Source: Actinomycetes bacterium
GTDB taxonomy: Bacteria; Actinomycetota; Actinomycetes; Propionibacteriales; Propionibacteriaceae
Reading direction: 5' to 3'
Assembly (NCBI GenBank): GCA_009785885.1
Contig: WQUE01000161.1
Span: 1 to 12,233 of the forward strand
DNA length: 12,233 nt
How positions within the stretch are numbered: position 1 is the stretch's first letter; each line of letters begins with the position of its first letter. The notes below the pieces were generated by a model, which was not told the origin of the DNA, did no database searches, and worked only from the letters and a program-made list of their open reading frames with translations. A program made the position numbers and the translations under genes. Positions 7,574 through 12,233 of the stretch are shown here, one piece after another.

Positions 7574-7607
7574 TACCATCGTGTTGTCGGCCCAGGCAGG
7601 CAGGAGG
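7574..7607 (+). promoter_or_regulatory. -10-like element and ribosome-binding site of orf241
   Basis: TACCAT (7574-7579) fits the actinobacterial TAnnnT -10 pattern and would start a leader of about 27 bases; no matching -35 was found at 17-19 bases. AGGAGG (7602-7607) lies 5 bases before the ATG at 7613, an ideal ribosome-binding site that fixes the start. Confidence 0.4.
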
Positions 7608-7612
7608 CTCGG

Positions 7613-8338
7613 ATGGCCGGATCAGGCCGCGGTCCTGCGCGCGTCGCGAGGCGGCTCGTCGCCACCGTCGCCGTATCGCTGGTGCTCGGCGTCGCGACCA
7701 CCGGCTCGTTGGTCACGTGGGGCGGGTTCACGCTGTCGACCCCGGGCGCGGCGGACGGGCGTCCGTCCGGCATCAGGCTCGACGTCACGAACCGATCGGA
7801 CACCTCGTCGATCACCCTCGTCTCCGCCGGCCTGACCGGGGCGGACGGCCTCGAACTGGTCGACGCCTACACGCTGGACGAAGCCGCCGCGCTGCCCATG
7901 AGCACGTGGATTCCCCCACGCGCCGAGGAATGGGGCGACCCGGCACAGCCCGGCATGCCCGACTTCGTGGCGAACTGGGCAGGACGCGTGCCGCTGTCCG
8001 GCGCCGTGCTCGCCCCCGGCGAGACGCGCCAGGTGATCCTTGTGCTCGCAGCGGCCCCGGCGGACAACTGCCCGTACACCGAAGGTTTCGCCTTCCGGTA
8101 CCGCGAGGACGGCCGCACCTACACGGTCCACTCGGACGCTGCCGTCATGATCCCCTCGCCGGCCGCCGGCGACGGCGGGTGCACCGCGGCGCTCGACCGG
8201 ATCGCGGCGGACCGCGGCAATCGCTGGCCAGACCGGTGGGCGGCATGGTGGCAATCGGTCGAGGAGGCGCTCACGTGGAACTCCGGCGGGGCACCTGCGC
8301 TGGTCTCGACGGCTCCCTTGCCGAGTGAGGGCGGCTGA
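7613..8338 (+). CDS. Membrane-anchored exported protein of unknown function (orf241)
   Basis: I do not recognise this 241-residue protein. It has a basic N-terminus (RGPARVARR) followed by one hydrophobic segment (about residues 15-37) that reads as a signal anchor or uncleaved signal; there is no lipobox cysteine. The remainder (about 50-180) is rich in short beta-prone stretches such as GIRLDVTNRSDTSSITLVSAG, reminiscent of small extracytoplasmic beta-sandwich domains. Two cysteines (C153 and C190) could form a disulfide outside the cell. A tryptophan-rich segment, NRWPDRWAAWWQSVEEALTW (203-222), is probably an amphipathic helix. A strong AGGAGG ribosome-binding site fixes the start, and codon use is that of a real gene. 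It is the only + strand gene, divergent from moxR and convergent with the dehydrogenase. A functional link to the MoxR envelope locus is only positional. Confidence 0.85.
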   Translation: MAGSGRGPARVARRLVATVAVSLVLGVATTGSLVTWGGFTLSTPGAADGRPSGIRLDVTNRSDTSSITLVSAGLTGADGLELVDAYTLDEAAALPMSTWIPPRAEEWGDPAQPGMPDFVANWAGRVPLSGAVLAPGETRQVILVLAAAPADNCPYTEGFAFRYREDGRTYTVHSDAAVMIPSPAAGDGGCTAALDRIAADRGNRWPDRWAAWWQSVEEALTWNSGGAPALVSTAPLPSEGG

Positions 8339-8342
8339 GACC
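8302..8342. terminator. Possible bidirectional hairpin between convergent genes
   Basis: GGTCTC (8302-8307) and GAGACC (8337-8342) are complementary across the end of orf241, enclosing a long loop that contains a smaller CGGC/GCCG pair. It lies within 10 bases of both stop codons, where a shared terminator would be expected, but the stem is short, the loop long and no U-tract is present. Confidence 0.2.
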
Positions 8343-8348
8343 GGGGCG

Positions 8349-9092
8349 TCAGGACGTGCGGAACACCTTGTGGTTGGCCGCCTGGGCGATGGGACGCACG
8401 ACCATGCGCTCGATCACGACGTGGTGCGGCTGGGCGACGACCCAGCCGACGGCCTCCGCGATGTCCTGCTCGGTCAGCGGCTCGTCCACCCCGGCGTACA
8501 CCGCGTCGGCCTTCGCCTGATCGCCGCGGAAACGCACCAGGGAGAACTCCGGGGTGTGGACCATGCCGGGGCTGATCTCGCACACGCGCACGTTCATCCC
8601 GTTCAGCTCCAGGCGCAGGGCGCCGGCCATGGACCGCTCCGCCGACTTCGCGCCGCAGTACGCCGCGCCCCCCTCGTACGGTGCCTCGGCGGCGGTCGAC
8701 GTGATGAACACGATCGTCCCGGTGGCCGCCTTCAGCGCCGGGAGCAGCGCCTGGGTGACGCGTCCCGTCGCGATCACGTTCAGGTCGAACATTCTCTGCC
8801 AGTCGGCCATGTCCGCGACCGCGACCGGGTCCTGCCCGAACGCGCCGCCCGCGTTGTTCACGAGCACGTCCACGCGATCCCCCGCGACGCGCGCCAGGTT
8901 CGCGACGGCGTCCGGGTCCGTCACGTCGCACACCACAGGTATGCCGCCGATCCTCGCCGCCAGGGCCTCCAGCCGATCGGCCCGCCGCGCCGCGCACACG
9001 ACCGTGAACCCCGCCGCCGCCAGCACCTCCGCGCTCGCCGCGCCGATGCCGCTCGACGCCCCCGTCACCACCGCGATCTTCTTGTCTGCCAT
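8349..9092 (-). CDS. NADP-type short-chain dehydrogenase/reductase
   Basis: A classical SDR of 247 residues resembling the YdfG-type 3-hydroxy acid/serine dehydrogenases. The Rossmann start is IAVVTGASSGIG (6-17) with the cofactor loop TGxxxGxG. CAARRADRL (33-41) puts arginines R36/R37 after strand 2, favouring NADP(H) over NAD(H). Next come VCDVTD (54-59), LVNNAGG (77-83), and the catalytic set N105 (DLNV), S132 (ITSTA), Y145 and K149 (YCGAK). SPGMVHTPEF (174-183) follows the active site as usual. The substrate cannot be read from sequence; small 3-hydroxy acids or other alcohols are reasonable guesses. A GTG at 9098 would add two residues; the ATG at 9092 is chosen because MADKKIAVVTG is the typical SDR start. 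No ribosome-binding site is visible, and TTGAAT ends 7 bases before the ATG, so a leaderless start is conceivable. Confidence 0.93.
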   Translation of the reverse strand: MADKKIAVVTGASSGIGAASAEVLAAAGFTVVCAARRADRLEALAARIGGIPVVCDVTDPDAVANLARVAGDRVDVLVNNAGGAFGQDPVAVADMADWQRMFDLNVIATGRVTQALLPALKAATGTIVFITSTAAEAPYEGGAAYCGAKSAERSMAGALRLELNGMNVRVCEISPGMVHTPEFSLVRFRGDQAKADAVYAGVDEPLTEQDIAEAVGWVVAQPHHVVIERMVVRPIAQAANHKVFRTS

Positions 9093-9123
9093 GGTCACGA
9101 TTCAACCACGTGGGACAACGAAC

Positions 9124-9153
9124 GGCGCCCCGGCGAGACCCCGCCGAGACGCC
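9124..9153 (-). terminator. Hairpin terminator candidate after the transcarboxylase gene
   Basis: CGGCG (9131-9135) and CGCCG (9142-9146) form a 5-bp stem with a six-base loop, extended by an outer GGCG/CGCC pair (9124-9127 with 9150-9153) across small internal mismatches. It begins about 22 bases beyond the stop codon at 9176. No U-tract follows, which is common for GC-rich actinobacterial terminators. Confidence 0.35.
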
Positions 9154-9175
9154 GCCCGTCGTCCGATACGACAGG

Positions 9176-10693
9176 TCAGACCGGCTTGACCGTCCAGGTC
9201 TGCGGCTTGCCGTCGATGGTCACCTTGAACGTCGCCGTGCCCTCCTCGGCCTCGACGGGCTCGGGGGCCTCCTTCGGGGCGGGACCGGTGATCGGCGTGG
9301 GACCCTGGTCGCGCAGGCTGAAGAACTTCGTCGCGACGGCCGGGAACATGGCGAACGTCAGCACGTCCTCCTCCGAACCGTCGAAGCCCTCCTGCAGGGC
9401 GGCCTCGCGCTCCAACTCCTCCCACTCGGGGGGCAGCAGGTCGGCGGGCCGGCAGTCGATCGGCTCCTTCTTCGCCCACTCCTGGGCGATCTTGATCACC
9501 TCGGGATCGCGCGGGGCGGGGGAGGCGCCGTAGTAGCCGAGCATCATGTCGGCGAACTCGCCGGTCAGCATCGTCCAGTCGCCCATCATCACGTTGAACA
9601 CGGCCTGCGTGCCCACGATCTGGCTGGACGGCGTGACGAGCGGCGGATAACCGCACGCCTTCCGGACGATCGGCACCTCGGCCATCACCTCGGCGACCTT
9701 GTCGCCGGCGCCCTGGGCCTTCAGCTGGCTCTCCATGTTCGAGAGCATGCCGCCCGGGATCTGCGACTCGAAGATGTCCGTATCCACGAGCGTCGCCGAC
9801 TCGAAATCGGCGTACTTCGGACGGATCTTCGCGAAGTGGTCGCGGATCCGGTGCAGGGCCTCGTGGTCGAGGTCGGCCTCGTACGGGGTGCCCTCCAGCA
9901 TCTCGACGACGGCCTCCGTCGGGTTGTGGCCCGGGCCGAGGCACAGCGAACTGATCGACGTGTCGACGACGTCCGCGCCGGCCTCGATCGCGCGCATCAG
10001 CGACACCTGGGTGACACCCGTGGTCGCGTGGCAGTGCACCGCGACGAACGTGTCCTGCCCGTACGTGTCCTTGATGCCCTTCACGATGTCGTACGCCGGT
10101 TGCGGCTTCAGCAGGGCCGCCATGTCCTTCAGGGCGATCGAGTCGGCGCCCATGTCGAGCAGCGTACCGGCCATCTTGATGAAGTCTTCGACCTTGTGGA
10201 CGGGGCTGGTCGTGTAGCAGATCGTGCCCTGCGCGTGCTTGCCGGACTTCTTCACCGACTCCATGGCGTGCGCGATGTTGCGGGGGTCGTTCATCGCGTC
10301 GAACACCCGGAACACGTCCATGCCGTTCTCGGCGCTCTTCTGGACGAACCGGTCGACCACCTCGTCCTGATAGTGCCGGTAGCCGAGCAGGTTCTGGCCT
10401 CGCAGCAACATCTGGAGGCGCGTGTTGGGCATCGCCTCGCGGAACTTGCGCAGGCGATCCCAGGGGTCCTCGTTCAGGAAGCGGATGCACGAGTCGTACG
10501 TCGCCCCGCCCCAGCATTCCGCCGACCAGTAGCCGGCCTTATCGATATCGGCGCACGCGCCGAGCAGGTCCTCAGTGGACATTCGCGTCGCTAGCAGCGA
10601 CTGGTGGCCGTCGCGCAGGGCGACCTCCGTGATGCCGACCTTACGCGGTGCCGCAGCGGCACGTGCGGTCGTGGTTCTTCTCACAGGGCTCAT
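9176..10693 (-). CDS. Methylmalonyl-CoA carboxyltransferase 5S subunit (transcarboxylase)
   Basis: In the Wood-Werkman cycle transcarboxylase moves a carboxyl group from methylmalonyl-CoA to pyruvate via biotin; the 5S subunit carries out the second half, carboxybiotin plus pyruvate to oxaloacetate. The 505-residue product closely follows the Propionibacterium 5S protein as I remember it, including length. Metal-site residues are present: D28 (ALRDGHQSLLATRM), the lysine that becomes carbamylated, K189 (SIALKDMAALLKP), and H220/H222 (VHCHATTG). Other shared blocks are GGATYDSCIRFLNEDPW (62-78), LLRGQNLLGYRHY (96-108), GGMLSNMESQL and LLPPEWEE. The related alternatives, oxaloacetate decarboxylase alpha and the pyruvate carboxylase CT domain, are less likely given the extended identity. 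The frame continues to 10753 with ATGs at 10705 and 10702; the ATG at 10693 gives the family length. The 12S and biotinyl 1.3S partners are not in this window. Confidence 0.94.
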   Translation of the reverse strand: MSPVRRTTTARAAAAPRKVGITEVALRDGHQSLLATRMSTEDLLGACADIDKAGYWSAECWGGATYDSCIRFLNEDPWDRLRKFREAMPNTRLQMLLRGQNLLGYRHYQDEVVDRFVQKSAENGMDVFRVFDAMNDPRNIAHAMESVKKSGKHAQGTICYTTSPVHKVEDFIKMAGTLLDMGADSIALKDMAALLKPQPAYDIVKGIKDTYGQDTFVAVHCHATTGVTQVSLMRAIEAGADVVDTSISSLCLGPGHNPTEAVVEMLEGTPYEADLDHEALHRIRDHFAKIRPKYADFESATLVDTDIFESQIPGGMLSNMESQLKAQGAGDKVAEVMAEVPIVRKACGYPPLVTPSSQIVGTQAVFNVMMGDWTMLTGEFADMMLGYYGASPAPRDPEVIKIAQEWAKKEPIDCRPADLLPPEWEELEREAALQEGFDGSEEDVLTFAMFPAVATKFFSLRDQGPTPITGPAPKEAPEPVEAEEGTATFKVTIDGKPQTWTVKPV

Positions 10694-10741
10694 GAAAACC
10701 ATCATCCCACCACGCCGCGTGCCCTGCGCGGTTCGCCCGGC

Positions 10742-10754
10742 ATTGGGAACCAAT
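10742..10754. repeat. Palindrome ATTGG-GAA-CCAAT upstream of the transcarboxylase gene
   Basis: A perfect 5-bp inverted repeat with a three-base centre, 49 bases upstream of the 5S start codon and AT-richer than its surroundings. A TTGATC hexamer lies nearby on the minus strand, but no convincing -10 partner was found. It could be an operator half-site pair or chance. Confidence 0.3.
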
Positions 10755-10791
10755 CACGCTTGAGGCGATCAAGGACGCCGCCGGCGAACGT

Positions 10792-10812
10792 CCGTCCCCT
10801 CGTCAGGGACGG
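10792..10812 (-). terminator. Hairpin terminator candidate directly after orf206
   Basis: CCGTCCC (10792-10798) pairs perfectly with GGGACGG (10806-10812) across a seven-base loop, and the structure starts two bases beyond the stop codon at 10814. It lacks a U-tract. The position suggests it separates orf206 from the downstream transcarboxylase gene, or stabilises the message end. Confidence 0.5.
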
Positions 10813-10813
10813 C

Positions 10814-11434
10814 TCAGGGCAGGGGGGCCTCGACCCGGCGCCAGTGCAGCGCCGCCGCCCGGGAACGGTCGGCGAGACGTCCCACCTCGATGTCCCCACG
10901 CGTGCCGCGCCAGGCCAGGTGCTTCCACGGGGTCTTCGGCGGCTCGGCCGGGCCGCGCGGCGGCCGCAGCGCCAGGACGGTGGCCAGCGACACCACGAGC
11001 AGGCAGCCCACGCCGAGGATCACCCAGGCCAGACCGTACCCTTGCGGCGACGCCTCGGCGCGCGGTGCGACCGCCGGCTCGTCGACGGCCGCGCCCTGGC
11101 ACGTCTCGCACGGGACGTCCGCCGGGGCCAGGCCCCCGTCGATCGGGACGATGCCCAGGAAGCCCTCGTCGCCGAGCGGCGCGGTCAGGTGAAGATACGG
11201 CGCGATCTCGGCCGGCAGCGCCACCGGCGTCTGGAAACCGGGGTCGAGCTCTGCCGGCAGGGTGACCGGCGTGTCGAAGCGCGGCTCGATCGTGGCGGTG
11301 GTCCTGGTGTCGGCGGCCGTGGTGTCGGCGGCCCACGCCTGCGCCGAAACGGCCGTCCCGGCGAGGCCGATCGCCGCCGCGACCGCCACACCCGCCAGAC
11401 CGGCTCCTACCCGACGCGCCACTCCTGTTGCCAC
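10814..11434 (-). CDS. Exported single-pass membrane protein of unknown function (orf206)
   Basis: I do not recognise this 206-residue protein. A Sec-type signal peptide is clear: basic ARR, hydrophobic VGAGLAGVAVAAAIGLAG, and a cleavage-like SAQAWA-AD near residue 35. The mature part is acidic and proline-rich and contains a duplicated segment, FDTPVTLPAELDP followed by FQTPVALPAEIAP. It then has a CETC pair (CxxC), a linker, one membrane helix (GLAWVILGVGCLLVVSLATVLAL), and a basic tail of about 55 residues presumably in the cytosol. The GTG at 11434 is preceded by AGGAGGG with a good gap, so it is preferred over the ATG at 11449, whose own codons contain that Shine-Dalgarno sequence. It lies 120 bases upstream of the transcarboxylase gene on the same strand, with a hairpin between them. 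Redox or metal binding by CxxC is only a possibility. Confidence 0.8.
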   Translation of the reverse strand: MATGVARRVGAGLAGVAVAAAIGLAGTAVSAQAWAADTTAADTRTTATIEPRFDTPVTLPAELDPGFQTPVALPAEIAPYLHLTAPLGDEGFLGIVPIDGGLAPADVPCETCQGAAVDEPAVAPRAEASPQGYGLAWVILGVGCLLVVSLATVLALRPPRGPAEPPKTPWKHLAWRGTRGDIEVGRLADRSRAAALHWRRVEAPLP

Positions 11435-11572
11435 CCGTACCCTCCTCATGTTCGTCGACGCCCACCCGGCGATGTCCGGGAACGTCCGTGATTGACGGAC
11501 CCAGGCCGTGGTCCCCAGCGGACGCTCCACACTCGTGATACCGCGTGACGTCCGGGGTGTGCCATGGGCAAC

Positions 11573-11590
11573 TTGTTTCGTCGTAAACAA
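11573..11590. repeat. AT-rich inverted repeat TTGTTT-N6-AAACAA
   Basis: TTGTTT (11573-11578) and AAACAA (11585-11590) form a perfect 6-bp inverted repeat around CGTCGT, in one of the few AT-rich spots in the window. The spacing places the two arms about one helical turn apart, as in many repressor operators, and it overlaps the tentative orf206 promoter. Confidence 0.45.
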
Positions 11591-11608
11591 TTCTACTGGC
11601 GCGTTCAA
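11580..11608 (-). promoter_or_regulatory. Tentative promoter of orf206
   Basis: On the minus strand TTGAAC (11603-11608; 5 of 6 to TTGACA) is followed after 17 bases by TACGAC (11580-11585), a weak -10. A better -10 hexamer, TAGAAT, lies between them but at the wrong spacing for this -35. Start near 11573 would leave a leader of about 138 bases. Confidence 0.3.
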
Positions 11609-11640
11609 GGGCACCGGGGTTTCGAATGGCGGGGGTTGGT

Positions 11641-11664
11641 GGGCCGCGTCGCGGACCGCGGCCC
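11641..11664. terminator. Hairpin distal to groEL
   Basis: GGGCCGCG (11641-11648) pairs perfectly with CGCGGCCC (11657-11664) across an eight-base loop. It lies about 100 bases past the groEL stop and upstream of the tentative orf206 promoter, so it may be part of a terminator array; no U-tract follows on either strand. Confidence 0.35.
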
Positions 11665-11712
11665 GGCGCTGAGAGCTGACCCGGTACCGGCGCGAGGCCC
11701 CCGATCGAACCG

Positions 11713-11742
11713 CGGCCCGGCCCCCTCGCGGGGACCGGGCCG
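11713..11742 (-). terminator. Strong GC hairpin after groEL
   Basis: CGGCCCGG plus CCCC (11713-11724) pairs with GGGG and CCGGGCCG (11730-11733, 11735-11742): a 12-bp stem with a five-base loop and a single bulged A at 11734. It begins about 20 bases after the groEL stop. It has no U-tract but is the most stable-looking fold in the window and the likeliest groEL terminator. Confidence 0.55.
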
Positions 11743-11747
11743 GGTCC

Positions 11748-11765
11748 GACGTGCGATCGCACGTC
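11748..11765. repeat. 18-bp perfect palindrome overlapping the groEL stop codon
   Basis: GACGTGCGATCGCACGTC is its own reverse complement over 18 bases, centred on GCGATCGC, and its last two bases are part of the groEL TGA (11764-11766). It may act with the next hairpin in termination, or be a protein-binding site. Confidence 0.6.
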
Positions 11766-12233
11766 AGTGCTGATGGCCACCGCCGGCTGCAGCCGGCGCC
11801 GGCTCCTCCTTCTTCGTCACCACGAGGGTTTCCGTGGTGAGCAGCAGGGACGCGATGGACGCCGCGTTGGCCAGCGCCGAACGCGTCACCTTCACCGGGT
11901 CGATCACGCCGTCCTTGATCAGGTCGCCGTACTTCGCCGTCTTCACGTTGTAGCCCTCGTTCGGCTTCAGCTCGGCGATCTTGGACACGATCACGTACCC
12001 CGGCAGGCCGGCGTTCTCCGCGATCCAGCGGGACGGCTCGACGATGGCCTTCGCCACGATCTGCACCCCGACCTTCTCGTCACCGGAAAGCTTCAGCCCG
12101 TCGGCGATCGCTGCACCCGCATGGATCAGGGCGGCGCCGCCGCCGGCGACGATGCCCTCCTCGATCGCCGCGCGGGTCGCCGAGACGGCGTCCTCGATGC
12201 GGTGCTTCTTCTCGTTCAGCTCGACCTCGGTGG
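11764..12233 (-). CDS. groL: 60-kDa chaperonin GroEL (partial, 5' part off window)
   Basis: GroEL forms the ATP-driven folding chamber of the cytosol with GroES. Only the last 155 codons are present; the open frame runs through the right edge of the window without interruption. The visible part corresponds to the end of the equatorial domain: VELNEKKHRIEDAVSATRAA, the ATP-site-associated EEGIVAGGGAAL, LSGDEKVGVQIV, NAGLPGYVIV, and DGVIDPVKVTRSALANAASIASLLLTTETLV. All are standard GroEL motifs. The C-terminus, EEPAPAAAGGGHQH, ends in a short histidine-bearing tail rather than the GGM repeat. In actinobacteria with two chaperonins His-rich tails are typical of GroEL1, but one HQH is too little to decide the paralogue. 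groES is not in the window. A perfect palindrome overlaps the stop codon and a strong hairpin follows. Confidence 0.97.
   Translation of the reverse strand, partial: TEVELNEKKHRIEDAVSATRAAIEEGIVAGGGAALIHAGAAIADGLKLSGDEKVGVQIVAKAIVEPSRWIAENAGLPGYVIVSKIAELKPNEGYNVKTAKYGDLIKDGVIDPVKVTRSALANAASIASLLLTTETLVVTKKEEPAPAAAGGGHQH

Larger units (their letters stand above)
7381..7612. other. Divergent intergenic region, moxR / orf241
   Basis: The 232 bp between two divergently oriented genes carry the moxR ribosome-binding site (CTCCTG on the plus strand, 7386-7391) and its promoter candidate, plus a -10-like hexamer and strong ribosome-binding site for orf241. The middle (about 7445-7570) shows no gene or clear operator. 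Shared control of the two units is possible but not shown by any obvious symmetric site. Confidence 0.6.
11435..11763. other. Intergenic region between groEL and orf206 (329 bp)
   Basis: No gene is supported. From the groEL side it holds an 18-bp palindrome, two GC-rich hairpins and a 13-bp direct repeat, ACCGCGGCCCGGC, at 11655-11667 and 11709-11721. These are followed by an AT-rich patch (about 11570-11600) with an inverted repeat and a tentative promoter, then a leader of about 140 bases to orf206 ending in its AGGAGGG ribosome-binding site. The leader was inspected for known riboswitch cores and none was recognised. A 69-codon + strand frame at 11564-11773 runs through the hairpins, has no ribosome-binding site and was rejected. 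Confidence 0.6.

Noticed and set aside
9110..10594. A 494-codon + strand frame opposite the transcarboxylase gene
   Set aside because: It mirrors the codon pattern of the highly conserved 5S gene and has no recognisable domain.
11435..11572. Possible riboswitch in the orf206 leader
   Set aside because: The leader is long enough and holds some pairing potential, but I recognised no conserved core of SAM, cobalamin, cyclic-di-AMP, TPP or T-box elements.
11564..11773. A 69-codon + strand frame in the groEL-orf206 gap
   Set aside because: There is no ribosome-binding site, it runs through three hairpins and its end overlaps the groEL stop region; the product becomes Arg/Pro-rich.
1..12233. CRISPR array, tRNA or rRNA gene, insertion sequence, toxin-antitoxin pair, phage or defence cassette
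   Set aside because: No regularly spaced repeats, no transposase or integrase motifs, no tRNA-like cloverleaf noticed by eye, and gene content is core metabolism and envelope functions. A tRNA or covariance-model scan would settle RNA genes.

Overview
The window is GC-rich, densely coded chromosomal DNA from an actinobacterium, most likely a member of the Propionibacteriaceae. Three things point there: the carD-ispD-ispF gene order, a moxR/DUF58/transglutaminase locus, and above all a close match (from memory, not a search) to the 5S subunit of methylmalonyl-CoA carboxyltransferase, the transcarboxylase of the Wood-Werkman propionate cycle. Nine of the eleven complete or partial genes besides the single + strand gene lie on the minus strand, so the text below follows minus-strand transcription, from high to low coordinates.

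Right end (12233-10814): the C-terminal third of a GroEL chaperonin ends at 11764. Its stop codon overlaps an 18-bp perfect palindrome, and two further GC-rich hairpins follow. A 329-bp non-coding stretch then holds an AT-rich inverted repeat and a tentative promoter. Next comes an unrecognised exported protein (orf206) with one C-terminal membrane anchor and an internal duplicated segment. A 7-bp-stem hairpin sits directly after its stop.

Central metabolism block (10693-8349): the transcarboxylase 5S gene, a candidate hairpin terminator, then a short-chain dehydrogenase/reductase. The dehydrogenase converges, with a 10-bp gap, on the only + strand gene, a membrane-anchored protein of unknown function (orf241, 7613-8338).

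Envelope block (7380-2778): moxR (AAA+ ATPase), a DUF58 membrane protein and a TgpA-type membrane transglutaminase form a tightly overlapping operon (overlaps of 1 and 4 bases). It is transcribed divergently from orf241 across 232 bp that carry a good moxR promoter candidate.

Left block (2708-1): gpmA (glycolytic phosphoglycerate mutase), with a -10 hexamer placed so that its mRNA would be leaderless; then carD (RNA polymerase-binding regulator) with its own promoter candidate and leader; then ispD and the first 132 codons of ispF, consecutive-pathway enzymes of the MEP isoprenoid route joined by an ATGA overlap. No tRNA, rRNA, CRISPR array, insertion sequence, phage gene or defence cassette was seen. 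The window looks like ordinary core genome; the least explained items are orf206, orf241 and the palindromes around groEL.
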